Assembly (NCBI GenBank): GCA_900088475.1
Contig: FLMG01001983.1
Coordinates: 1-64,000 of the forward strand
Length of the DNA stretch: 64,000 nt
From: Hyphochytrium catenoides
Taxonomy: Eukaryota; Sar; Hyphochytriomycetes; Hyphochytriales; Hyphochytriaceae
Direction: 5' to 3'
Part shown: piece by piece, positions 1-11,418 of the stretch
Layout of the letters: every line of letters starts with the position of its first letter
How positions within the stretch are numbered: position 1 is the stretch's first letter
Notes under the pieces: generated by a model
Told to the model about the DNA's origin: nothing
The model's input: the letters and a program-made list of their open reading frames with translations, nothing else
The model's database searches: none
Position numbers and translations under genes: made by a program

Positions 1-1785
1 CTCTCGTTTGTCTCTCCTTGAATGTACGCCGCCCAACACAGCCGCCATAATAGATCCAGAACCATCTGCTAACAAATAAAGGACGGATCTCACAACACCA
101 GCCAGCCCTCGTTATTAGCTTACCCCGCCCCACCCTACTAATAGAGAGAAGAGGCAAAAGCTAATAACTCACTCTTGAAGACTTCATCGGCGCCTTCCTT
201 GTTCCCCTCTACATCAGCATAATCGCCGTCATCGTCAGAACAAAGCATACCAGACTTGGGTTTGAAGAAGAGATTTAGTCCACAGGTAATAAGGAGGCTA
301 TGCTAGTAGGCTTCCTCAAAATCTGGTGTTATTTCTCCTCGAAAATATGGGCAACAAGGAATTGCTAATAATGGGAAGGCAATTAGACGTGCATCATGCT
401 CCTCGCTGCTGCTCTTATAGTTAATCATCATCTCTCGTACATATCGCCACCAGCATCATCATCGTCATCGCTCGTCATCAGTTACTACTGCTAGTCCTAG
501 CGTTCATTTACAATGAGAGGAGTTTACCGACGACCAAGGTGGACGCAGCGTCTTCTCTTCGTACCACTTCGTTCCCCCTTCAGCGTGGTTCTCCTTACTA
601 CTACTGCCGCTATGGATATCAACGGTATTAGTGTTGATCAGTGACAGTGCGTTGCTGTTGGCCTCACAAATCTCGAGAAAGTCAACGGAGACCGAGATAT
701 TAAAGAAGAAAGAGGAAGAAATCCCATCAATAATAATAATCATTCTTCTTTGTTGTATGCCCGAGAGGCATGATGCACCAGCTCAGTGCATGACCCTATT
801 CCTAAATAATAAGGGAAAGTGCTCATGCATGCCGACGACAGCAGAACGAAAGCTTTTCTCTTCTTGGCGGAACTTTGTGCGACCCGCTACTCTTATAGTT
901 GCGTTGATATTATCTCTTCTTCTTGGAGCACATACTATTGACGGTAGCAATTAGCTAGTGAAGAAATGAAGACTTCAGCATCCGAATACTTTGGAGGAGG
1001 CCATTATGGCTTGCAAGGAGGAGGGATCCTACTTACTTCTCTCCTTTCTTCTCCACTTAAAACTGTACTATTGTTATGTTGCTCTCATCATCATCAGCCT
1101 GCATAGTAGTTAGACCTTATCATCATCATCGTCCTTGTACTTTGTCAGGTGAAGACCTCATTGTTATTTATGGGAAATAAACTTGAGATTAGGTGTGACG
1201 GACATTGTGAAGCACTATGGGACTGCAGACAGACAACACACACACAGACGCTTGGGTGTTGTGTCCTTCTCAGCAAGCGTACTACTAGTTCTGTCCCTGC
1301 CTCAAACAGCTAAACTCGCCATTCAATCTATTACTACTTCAGCTGCATCGTGCTCTATTTTGCCTTTTTTGAGGACGCTTCTCGGTGCTAGTTGGTAGTT
1401 AAAGCCTTATAACCTTTTCTAAAGGAGGCTCTAGTGCATTGTATCTACAACATAGATGAAGGTTGGGCGACAATCTCAGGTGACGCCTCCTTTGGCTGAT
1501 TGGCCCTGGGGGAGATCTGGTTCGCGGCCCGGTGAGGGAAAGGAGATCTGGATGAATTTCTGTAACAGAATAATCGGGAAATCTTCGACTGAAAAGCCGA
1601 TAACTGTGATCTCATAACTCCTTGGGAACAGACGCTGGGTAACCCGCCAAGCAATCTGCTGCAGAGCTTCCTCAAAAGGGCTGCCTTTCTATCTCACTGT
1701 TCTCGTTGTTCGAGGCTTTTTGACTGATTGACGGTGGACCAACTGCGGTTCGATCAGAGAACCGCGTTGCCCTTCGCCACCAAAC
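1..1785. other. No gene recognised; ATC/CAT-rich simple sequence
   Basis: I see no convincing gene here. The stretch is rich in short CAT/ATC and CTT runs, for example around 420-480 and 1088-1133. Open frames are short, with skewed composition. On the minus strand at about 252-136 there is a small acidic frame that could be a terminal exon of a gene lying outside the window, but nothing confirms it. The last part, up to the V-ATPase start codon, should hold that gene's promoter and 5' UTR. Confidence 0.5.
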
Positions 1786-3184
1786 ATGGCACCTATCCTT
1801 GTAGACGACGTGAATCTTCACAATCAAGGTGAGGTCACTAATGTCAATGCTACCCTTTTTCCCCTTAAGTGAGGTTCTTCTGCTTCTCGGCTTTCTGTTA
1901 TCTAGCTATGCCCTCCTTTCCAATGGTGAGAAGCGCGTTCCATCTTGATCCGACTAGCTTTGTAGCTTTTTGCCCTCCTTTGTGGTGCTCTTTCCCTTCC
2001 TCTTAAACTTTAAGCATATCACAGGAGAGCTTAGTAGCTTTCTCCCTGTAGGCTGGGGAAATGTCCTCACAAGCATCTCGCCTTATGCCTGGGGGAATCT
2101 TGGAGTAGCATTCGGACTGGGCTTCTCTATCGTTGGGGCTGCCTGGTAACGATCACATGTCCCTGTCGCTTGACCATCTCTCATCACTTCGGTTATTGGC
2201 GTCTCTCAAGCTGCGTTGTCCTCTCACTGACAACATAGTTCCCATACTCTGCTCAATTCTTTCTTTGGCGTTAGGGGCATCTTCCTGACAGGCTCAAGCT
2301 TGTTAGGTGCCGCCGTTAAGGCGCCAAGAATCCGCTCAAAGAACCTCATTAGGTATCATTTACCCTACTCTCTTTCGCATAAAGAGCAGTTTGTTTTACT
2401 GTTCATTTGGCTTTATCTGCCTCCTTGTACGTGCCTTCATTTGGCTTATGCTAAAGGAGATCGTGGCATCTCTCCTTGAGTCTCGCCCTGTCTCTCCTCA
2501 GTCGACATACTGGTGCCAACATCCTCTGTCTCTTCTTTGGCCAGCGTTATCTTTTGCGAAGCCACTGCTATCTACGGCGTCATCATCGCAATCATTCTGA
2601 CCAACAAGATCCCGGCGTTGAAGGACAAGACCGGAGATTTCCCCGACGACTTTAACTGGGAGAAGTTCTACTTTGCAGGCTATTGCGTTTTTGCCGCAGG
2701 GCTCTCGGTGGGACTGACAAACCTTGGAAGCGGGTAAATAACCTCGTCTGGACCCTTGCATTGCCTCTCTCTTACCTAAGAGCTGCTCAATAGAAATGCC
2801 CATACCTTGCTATTCTCAATCTTCTCTCTTTCCTCTTCTGGCTCTCAGGCACTTCTAGATATGGTTTGATTTGCCCCGTAATTATCTCTTTTCTACATCC
2901 CTTCCTTGTGACGTCCCTCGAGAACCTCTTCTGATCTCTCGTCTCTCTCTTTGACATGCGGTTGGGCTTTGGTGTGTCTCCTCTGGCTTATTCAACTGTG
3001 TTTTCCCTCTTCGTCCTACAGCCTTTCTGTGGGCATTGCAGGCAGTAGCTGTGCGCTGGCAGATGCTCAGCTCCCTGAACTCTTCGTGAAGATCCTGATC
3101 GTGGAGATTTTCGCATCCGCCCTTGGCATTTTTGGGGTCATTGTGGGGATTATCATGTCAAACGCCGCCGACTTTCCCAACTAG
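1786..3184 (+). CDS. VMA16: V-type proton ATPase 21 kDa proteolipid subunit c''
   Basis: This is the c'' proteolipid of the membrane Vo sector of the vacuolar H+-ATPase. It forms part of the rotor ring that carries protons into acidic organelles. I place five exons at 1786-1828, 2025-2145, 2275-2352, 2545-2733 and 3022-3184. They join in frame to give about 197 residues, usual for the family. Hydrophobic segments alternate with the family hallmarks: GAAWGIF across an exon junction, [29 protein letters not shown] (its Glu is the expected proton-carrying carboxylate), and a last helix pair with [13 protein letters not shown] and [18 protein letters not shown], which has a second buried Glu. The short variable N-terminus before helix 1 is also typical. 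A tiny candidate exon at 1906-1925 would break the frame, so I left it out. The family assignment is firm; the first intron is the least certain part. Confidence 0.93.
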
Positions 3185-3454
3185 CAGGCAATCCCTGTTG
3201 TCTCTCTCTTGGCACTCTTCTTCCTTTCGTTGGTCCTCACAAGAAGATATTATCATCTCCCACTTATCCTTTCCGTCACTCATTCCGTCTTTCCTGGCGT
3301 TCATACGTCTCTTGCCTCTCTCGTCTCTTCCCTTCTTTGCCTGCATTCGTCTGTTTTCCTCTCTACTAGTGATACAGACATATGACATCATGCATTAGCG
3401 TTAAATGGGATAACTCTGGCATCTGTGGCGCATACTTCTTTCTGCTCCTCCTTT

Positions 3455-4772
3455 TTACTTAGCCCCTAAGGTTAAGGGAAAGACATCAGATTGAGACACC
3501 AATAGAAAACAATTGGAGGTACAGACGAGATGAGATGAAGTTTGCTGCAGCAGGATTGTGGGGACTTTCCGCAAGTAAAACTTATCAAGGGGCGCTAGAG
3601 GTTCCGGGCTTACCTCGGAAACCGTCTTTATCCCCTTTGCTTCCACCTCTAGCTGCTTCCGCCTCTAGCTTGGGTTGGCTCTGGCCATCACCCCAGGCTA
3701 CAGAGGCTCTTCTGCCCTTCTCAGATGATCGAGAACCACTACTTTTCTCTTCTACAGCTTCCTCTTTCTTCTCTCTTCCCTTATGTCTCTCTCCTGATTT
3801 AAATTCGGGTCTCAGGAACTCCTCAAAGTCTTCGTCTACTACAGGCTTCTTAGGCTTGGGCGGCTCCTTGAACCCCGCGTCTATCTCAACTTTCTTAACT
3901 GCCTCAGAAGGTAGAGAGTCTCTGCCAAAGCTCATTGGGTTGCCCTTCGCATCAAAGCGAGGACGGACGATAGAGCCCGAACGGACCCGATCAAACTCTT
4001 CGTCATCTATATAGAGATGCAGCGCAGACATGCATAGTCAAAAGAAAGCGTACAGTCTCACACTATTATCTGCTGCTTCTTTGCTCAAGCTTCAGAATCC
4101 TCTAGGAGTCCTTATCTTAGGTTGTCGTCCTTGATACGTGCCACTTACCAGATGACTCCATATCGTCGAAGGTGTTGCAAAGATCTTCTGCGTTCTCCAA
4201 CATGTGGTCAAGTTCCTATGCCGGAAAGAAGAAGTGGACAGGAACAGAGGACAAAGATTGGAAAAAACGACGCAAGAGACAGGGAGAACGAGAGAGGATG
4301 AGACAGAAGGCAAGGAAGAGGTGTTCGTTAGTGTGGGAAGCAGGAAGGGGCAGAGAGACCAATCTCTCGTCTAGCGATTACGCCCTACACTGACCTCTTT
4401 CATCAGCAGCGAGAGCTTCCTCAGATGTGCAAGAGAGACAGGCTGCTTCACTTCCCACTGCTTATCGCTAAAGAGAGAGGCAGACGGCTTATCATCTCCG
4501 TCCTTGATGGGTTGCGGCGGCGTGGGTTGAGCTTGTGTGCTAGGTTGGGTTTGACTATTACTCTGTGAATTATCCCGAAGAAGCTCCGCACTAAGTTTGT
4601 CCTGCTTCTCTGCTGACAGTATTGCTCCAGGCGGGGCTGCCTTGGGTTGAAGGCTAATGACCCGTCCCATGGACTGCTTCCGTGGGGAGCCTTCCCCTTT
4701 TATTGCAGCCTGCAGTTTGTCTGCCTTGCCAAAGGACTCAGGAGAGTTCTGGTGGAATGGGAAGGACTGATT
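3455..4772 (-). CDS. Unrecognised charged, low-complexity protein (5' end uncertain)
   Basis: I do not recognise this gene. Three minus-strand coding blocks join in phase. The first runs from about 4772 to 4395 and is rich in Gln, Pro and Ser. The second is a short exon at about 4208-4151 encoding an acidic helix (ENAEDLCNTFDDMESS). The third runs from about 4016 and carries DDEEFDRVRSGS, a basic/Pro segment and a Lys/Glu/Ser-rich tail. A strong donor near 3588 can splice to an acceptor near 3465 and end at 3455; reading straight through would stop at 3585. Upstream of the Met at 4670 the frame stays open to an acceptor-like site near 4772, so the true start may lie in an unplaced exon. The protein looks soluble and mostly disordered, with no membrane segment or enzyme motif. 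Function unknown. Confidence 0.5.
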
Positions 4773-5121
4773 GTACCTAACAAAGTGAGGAAGAAAAGGT
4801 TAGGAGGACGTGGGGAAGAGAGCTCTCTATGATCGAGACCCGCGAGAGATGAAGAAAAGGTGAAAGAATTAGGTATAATCATAAGAGACCACGAAGTCCT
4901 ATTCGAAGAGTGGGCCACCGGGAGTGAGAGAGAGAGAGAGATGAAGACGCAAAGACAGAGGAGTCGAGACTTTGTGAACAGGAACACAAACGCCAGAGTG
5001 TCTTCTGTTGGCAGGCGAAGAAGGAAAGACAGGCGCGAGTGGGTGTAGCAGCAAGAGTCAAATGATAATAAAGGTAGATGAACAGAGGTCTTCACTCTCC
5101 GATGTAAAGGGAGCAGTGAAG
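4773..5121. other. Short intergenic/5' region
   Basis: This lies between the 3' end of the GPR180-like gene and the charged-protein gene, both on the minus strand. It is rich in GA/AG on the plus strand (around 4920-4960). It may hold an unplaced 5' exon of the downstream gene. I see no other feature. Confidence 0.35.
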
Positions 5122-7365
5122 CTAGAAGATGGCAAAGTAAAAGTGATAGCTGAGAGAAAGAATCATATGTGACCCAGTAGCTATAAGTATGAGCGCGGAA
5201 GAGGGAGAAAGTCCCACGTTGGCCTTCCGAGCATCTCCAGGATATGGCCTCAACAAGGAGGAAGCAGCAGACGAATAGAAGCCAGAGAAAAGACTCAGAT
5301 TTCTTCTGTTATTACCTTCCGTACGGATTGTAGAGCGCCACCACGGTAGTCTGCACCACGAATAGTGCCAGGAGCTCCATACAAGTCAGAAACTTATTTC
5401 GTAAGTGTGGCGCCATTGTGGAGGCAAGCGCACAAGAGCAGGGTACCCAAAGGAACCACACGGCACCAGCCAGCATGAACTTGAAATAGAACCGTCGTTT
5501 GGAAGTATAATTCCTCAACGTCGTTGAGACAGAGTAGCAGAACCATGCAGCTGCCAGGCAGCGGATGAGGATGAGGATATAGCCAGGAGAGGTCTCGTAG
5601 AAGCTTCGAATAGCGACAGTGTTGTCTCCTCGAGCTGCGAGAGGAATATATGGAGGCAGGAACAGCAAGAGAAGAGTTAGAGGAACTGCGCATGTGAATG
5701 ACTGAGAAAGAGGGACAATTGAGACGGCAAGCCAGACAGGTGGGAGGTGTGAGAGCAAGGTGTGACGAAGGGTAGGAGTTCTGACAGTATGAGAAGGAAG
5801 ACATCGGCCCTTACCACTCCATAGCATCACTGCCCAGAACACAGTGTAATACACTGTCATGTACACAGCTACCTTTACCCTTCCATTGGCGCTGATCTTC
5901 CTCCTGACAATGGTCCACCCTTTCCCTATGAGAATCAAATGCAGGATCATCGTCATCTCACCAAAGCCAAAGAAAAATTTGCCTATAACTTGCATATAGT
6001 TGTACGAGGTTCGATGACCAGAGGAGCAATACGCTCCATAGTAACCTAGACCAAACTGCGATGGTTCGGCGAGAGAGAAAGAAGGAACCGTAAGAGAGAT
6101 CGACAACGCAACTTTGCCCATCACAGCGCAGACCAATAATGAGCGGAAGACCCGGTAAAGTAACAGGAAAGAACAAAGATTATGGAGACGTGACAGTATA
6201 GTGACGAGTCGAAGGAGATGGCAACCTCTACTATTGCCAAAGTGCCAGAGAAAGGAAAGAGACACGTTTCCAACTAAGGATAAACCCAGAGACATAACGC
6301 TGCCAGTGGGTTGAATGCACACGAAATGTCTATCTATTGGCTTGAGGAAGAGAGAGGATGCTGACTCACCAACACTGCAATGTATTGGAAGGCAATGGAG
6401 CCCACCACAAGCTGGAAGGTCTCGTGGAACTTGCCTCTTCGATGTAGCACTTTCGAAATCTTCACTGTGGCTAGCAGGAGAAGATTCTCCAGGACAAAGA
6501 ACGCTACAAATTGCTCCAGAATGCCAAGATCTTCCGCCGAGACTTGATTCACAAGGAAGTCCTCATTGGTGTTGGTCACCTCAATAATATACGAGAAGTT
6601 GAAGATTGGTCCCTAAGAGGAAACACGGGCAAGTACACATTGAGCTGCTAGGGATGGTTTGCTAGCTGTGGAATGATTAGTATAAGTAAGAGAAACGAGA
6701 AACAGATTGAGAGTGGGAATAGGACTTTAGTTTCTTGGCTGAGAGGAGCGGCCAGATCGCTAAAAGACAACCACTAGGCGTTGAACTTTGAGCTGACATA
6801 GTTGCGCAAAGCGTCAGAGGGGGCCGGAAGATAAGGAGGTAAGACCATGAACGAGCATGGCACGTACCTCGCACTCGCTCCCGTAGCAGCTCATATTGCA
6901 GTTCGCCAGCGCTAGGAGAACCCACTTGGCCGCCAAACTATTAGTCCTTGGCATCTGATAGGCACCCTTCGACTGCAGCATGCTTCCTGCCACAACGCTA
7001 TTTGCTGCTAGGTCTATCACGACATTGGCGTCTTTCCCCAAACCCGCGCAGGGGATGGCACCATAAAGGAGCTTATCTAGGCCAGAGACGTCGTCCACCC
7101 CGTACTCTGTGAGGAAGAATATGAGCAGGCTCGGGTGGGCGATCGGAGGGAAGGTAACATCGTATGTGATGGTGCCTGAGGACTCAGTAGCTGATGTAGT
7201 CTTATCAAAAGCGAAGCTATCGAGGAACACCGAGGACTGATACTGGATAATAGAACTCTCTGTTTTGAGGGCAAATGCTGGCCCCAGAACGCCAAACACA
7301 AAGAGAGAGACCAAGCTGAGAATAGAACTCAGCCTTTGGCTCTCTCCCTGATATAAAAGCCTCAT
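5122..7365 (-). CDS. GPR180/TMEM145-like seven-helix membrane protein (GpcrRhopsn4 domain)
   Basis: This is a multi-exon membrane protein whose helical part matches the GPR180/TMEM145 rhodopsin-like transmembrane domain. From the N-terminus there is a signal peptide (residues about 12-32, hydrophobic, ending PAFA) and a luminal or extracellular beta-rich domain of about 150 residues with paired cysteines (CNMSCYGSEC). After that come roughly seven hydrophobic segments spread over several exons. Family-typical stretches are the helix before KISKVLHRRGKF, the segment GKFFFGFGEMTMILHLILI followed by GWTIVR, and a terminal FYFKFMLAG...VVALYNPYGR block. A last exon, entered by an in-frame splice just after the NPYG stretch, adds about 40 residues and stops at 5122. 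Human relatives have been linked to TGF-beta signalling and secretory-pathway biology, but ligand and G-protein coupling are unproven for the family. The start at 7365 is chosen because it begins directly with the signal peptide. Confidence 0.8.
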
Positions 7366-8676
7366 TGTCGACTGTGGCAGGAGGCTGTGGCTTGCTGTAT
7401 CAAGGCTCGTCCATAGCGCACTATTCCACCAAGAGAGAGTTTGTCACGCCTTCGCACTCATTCATGACTTGTCCACCGTTGGCCTATAGGTGGCCTACTT
7501 TTTCAACGCTTCAATCTCGAGATCGCAGAACTTTAGCGGGAAGATGGCGCTAGTATAATTGCCCAACCCATGATCCCACTACCATCTACCACCCTCTCTC
7601 TTCGGTCAAACTTCCATCTCCCGAGCAGCCTGCTCCTTAGAAGACGCTGAAGAAAGGCGGGGAACCGGGATGCTAGGCGGAACAACTGACCAGACCTTGC
7701 ACTTCACGAAGCAAGAGGTCCATCATCCATCCCATCCCACCAGGACCTTGGACATCACGAGCCCACGTTGGCTAGTGAGACCGTCGACAGGCTTGCTAAC
7801 GGAGCCCAAGGTGCAGCCTGCCACCAACTGACCCAACACCTGGAAGAGCAACACAACAACGCGAAACGGACAATCCAGGTAGCGACCTAGTTATCAATTT
7901 TACCTTTCACTTGATTATCCTCAAAGGATCAGCCAAAGATCAAGAAGGATTTGATTCTTGTTGTGATCTGGTAACGGACGAAGGCCTCCCAAGGATGCAG
8001 ACTTCCTGAGATAAGTCCGAAAGGTAATTCTTTCAACTCCAGCAGCATGCACCAAGCCAGAGAAATAGGCTGGCACCTTCATCCGTGACTTACTAGCTAG
8101 CCAGCAGAGAAGAATGGTTTGCACCCTTGATCTCAATGATGCGCCTTGCTGGAGCATTTAGCTCTCACCCAGCCAAGCAGGAAGAATAGCGGGAAGGCGA
8201 GGAGGAGGAAATTTCCGTTTGAAAGACAGATCTCACAGGTGTCTCCCTCGCGATTTTGGGTGGAGGTGAACATGGTCTGTTCTAGGTTGTGACCATTAAT
8301 GAACGTGAAAGCCTTGGAAAGAACTCCGTCACAGTCCAGAATGGGACTTTGGTTGTCATTATAGGGTAGGTATGTAAAGTGGTGAGCCCATTCTGTGACA
8401 ATAGACCCGACACCGACCACGCACATGGACCTCTCGTGACGGGTTAGATCAGCCACTTAGATCTCTTTCCTAGGATCGAACGAATGCAAGCCCACACCTG
8501 CCCGAACCATTACGTCGATAACTCCTCGGTTGCTATTTCTCACTACAACGCTACTATTGACGGACTCGTAGGAAGAACACACCTTGCCTCTTCAAAAGGG
8601 AGACGTCTCAGCTGGACTGAAGCTGCGCAGAATGAAGGACAAATAGACTCTGTTCTTCTGCCTCACCTTCATCGAT
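7366..8676. other. Intergenic region with no firm gene
   Basis: This separates the GPR180-like gene from UFBP1. The only candidate is the small minus-strand frame at 8133-8456, listed separately. The rest holds no recognisable protein or RNA. Confidence 0.4.
7921..8456 (-). CDS. Possible small tail-anchored membrane protein (very uncertain)
   Basis: An open frame from 8456 encodes about 100 residues and ends in a strongly hydrophobic stretch (LLLAFPLFFLLGW). A donor-like site falls immediately after it. Splicing to an acceptor near 8120 would extend the hydrophobic segment, and another donor-like GTAAGT follows. I recognise no family. It could be a real two- or three-exon gene, or a chance frame in intergenic DNA. 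Confidence 0.2.
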
Positions 8677-10868
8677 TCATTCTTTAGACTTTCCCTTCTC
8701 CCGCCCTCGAGCTTCGGTGGTGATACCACCGTGCTCATCCCAGTTGGCTTCTTCCTCTTTCTTTTCCTGAACCCTAGCACTTTCCACCTCTCTACTTTCC
8801 AGGTTGATGAGCTTGTTGCTCTCCGCTGCTAGCTCAGCGATAGAAATCCTCCCTTTCCTATTGATAAAGCTAGCAACCTGCGGAGATCAGTAAGATAAAG
8901 ATTCGAAGGACGTTAGGATGGCCAGGGCTTGGTCCCGCGTTTCTCCCACCAATGCTTTCTATCTTCCAGTGTCATGATCATCAAGTCCTACCTCTTCTCC
9001 CACCCCTTTGCTCTCCTTCCGATAAGTCTCTCCCCTCTTTAGCTGCACTCGAACTTTTTGAGCTGCCTATTACTACGCTCTGTTTGATTTGCGTCCTCTT
9101 GATTATCCCCATATTACTTACCGCCAAGAGTTCTTCCTGCGTAATGTAGATGAACTTTCCTCTGTCGTCTATTACGCCGGTGATAATGTCCATGTCTAGT
9201 AAGCTCTTGATTCGATTAATTGCATCCTGAGGAGACAGCAAAGAGTGCGTACGGCCGCAATTGGACAAGTGAACATTGGAAGAGTGAAGTAGAAGTGGAG
9301 ACCTCTGTCCATGGCAGCCAAGAGGATGTTAAGAAAGGGCCTACCTGCGAAGTGAGGCCGAACTCTGCTGCTAACTCCTCTAACACCACAACCTTCTTCG
9401 CCTAAAGTTGACCAAAATGAGCCAAGAATAGCGTGTCTAAGCAGCTGAGATAGGCTAAACTGGAACCCTGCATACCTTAATATACTCTACAAATTGCTGC
9501 AGCCTTGCTTGGGACTCTTCAGAGGATTCCTCTTCTTTTGAGCCTTCTTCTTCGACCATAAAGTGGCTCTGTTTTGGTGGGATACATCTGAGCATATCGT
9601 TTCTCTATGACATGGAACGGAGCCTCGTCCCAATTCATTCCCCCGCTTCCTTCCATTCTGATCTATTAGAGCACCTGATAAGGTGCATTCTAGTAGCTCT
9701 GTCTTCCTTCCACGTCTATCTCTCTTTTGGTCCATTACACTTTGTCTGTTCTTTACCTTCCAATCATCGTATTCTTGAGCTTCCTTGGCTTCATGTTCGG
9801 CCTTCAGTCGGAGCTGTTCCTCCTCCTAAGGTGATACTCAGCATTCTGAGGCACGTCTACTTCTATATATCCTCTACCTTTGCCTTATCTTCCGCTTCTC
9901 TCTGTTTCTGCTTCTTTTTGTATGCCTGCACCCCACAGGAAGTAGGTGAATATGTCAGCTACAGCGTACGGGCGGCTAAAACAAACAGAAACCCCAAGGA
10001 AGCGGTGAAGCCAACCAGAAGGTAGTGCAAAAGAGTGCATGAGAGTCAATGAATGGCAGGAAAGGAGGAAACATGTACGTCGAAGCCCCGCCAGGGCAGG
10101 CAAGGACTTTCTTAGAGAACCGCACCTCATCCTTAGCGCTACGTCGCTTCTCTTTGTCTTCTCGTTGGGCATCGGTAAACTGTTACAATCAGAATCCATT
10201 TAGACCTCTCGAGGGAAGCGGTACAGAGATCTGCTTCCTACCCGACGATATTCCTCTCTTTCTTTCTTCTTCTGCTCTTTCAACACCTCCTTTCTGCTAA
10301 GCTTGGGCGCTTCTTTCTCTTCTTCATCCTTCACCTCTTCATCGCTCCGCTCTTGTTCTTTTTCCTCTTTTAGTTGATGGATTGGTAGCAGCAGAGGCAG
10401 CAAGAGGAAATGGCTGAGGAAGAAGCAATATGGAACAAAGGCATCATGGCTTACCCTCTTTTTCCTCCTCTTCAACCTGCTCCGCCCGTCGGTTCCTGCC
10501 TTTTCTTTTCCTTAGTCCTGCAAGACCTGCGTACCGACCGGAAAAGCTAAGTCTTGGAAGCTAAGGAGAGAAAACGACAAAGAGTGTCTTCTAACCTCCT
10601 GTTTTCTCTCTTTCTTTTTGCTTCGCCTTGTTTATTCTCGGGACATTCTTCTTTGACTTTTCCTCCTGTTTAAGTAAGTGGTGATGAGCTTGCTAGGCAT
10701 GCTCTCCGTTATTGGTATGACAGTGATTGACATTAAAACCTTTACCTCAGGCTCTGCTTTCCTTGTGATGTACCAGAGAATGCCTAAAATGATGGACAGT
10801 CCAAGGATGGAGACCACCAGGATGACAATATCCTCAGTCCTCATCTTCGACCGAGCCCAAGAACTCAC
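8677..10868 (-). CDS. DDRGK1: DDRGK domain-containing protein 1 (UFM1-binding protein UFBP1)
   Basis: This is the ER-membrane adaptor of the UFMylation pathway. In characterised systems it holds the UFM1 ligase UFL1 at the ER, for ribosome quality control and ER-phagy. Exon 1 encodes an N-terminal single membrane helix ([20 protein letters not shown]), which anchors the protein to the ER. Next comes a long Glu/Lys/Arg coiled-coil region spread over several exons (for example [17 protein letters not shown] near 10270). The C-terminal winged-helix/PCI-like domain carries LQQFVEYIK, the segment [28 protein letters not shown], the family signature DDRGK at 9155-9169 (minus strand) and [15 protein letters not shown] short Lys/Glu-rich tail ends at 8677. 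The start at 10868 puts about 13 residues before the helix; a second in-frame Met lies close to it. Most introns are under 200 bases. The assignment is firm. Confidence 0.92.
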
Positions 10869-11418
10869 AGAGGTAAGGCAGTTTCTAGCAGCTTCCGGAG
10901 CTTCGGCGCTGCATTAGTGGAATCCTAACAAACAGCCAGCTAAACGCCACCGCCCTACACCCAGACACAGAGACACAATGCCTGCGCACGATAAGCTCTC
11001 TATTGTCTCTATCTCTGTGAACGCTCGGCCTCTGGAGCTCTCAATCAGAAGCTCAACAAGCACAGTTTGAAGACATCAACTTTCATCCGAAAGTATTCCG
11101 CGTAACCTATGCACAATAATGCCCTTCACGCTCGAAAATCCATATATTCGCCGCAAAAGCTCCTGGGGTTTATCTGAGGAGCCCCAATACTCGCCTTCGC
11201 TTCGAGAGTTTATGAAGCTCTGGCAGTTCTTCGAGCGGCATCTGTTATCGGCTCTGCTGGCAGGACAAGGAGGATGCAAAGCTCATACATAATAAGCGCT
11301 CTGTACTCAAACCCTGGTCATATCTGAAGCTTCAAACACTAGGTTTTGGTTGCGGTTTGTCTAAGTGTAGTGGGAGGAGGCAGTTGGATATCATCAGGCC
11401 TCACGAGAGACAGGGGAC
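10869..11418. other. Divergent intergenic region
   Basis: This lies between the start codons of UFBP1 (minus) and the GCFC gene (plus), so it probably holds both promoters. I see no gene and no clear conserved element. Confidence 0.4.

Noticed and set aside
1906-1925. Possible 20-base exon in the V-ATPase c'' gene
   Set aside because: It has good splice-like borders, but including it breaks the reading frame; skipping it restores the family sequence.
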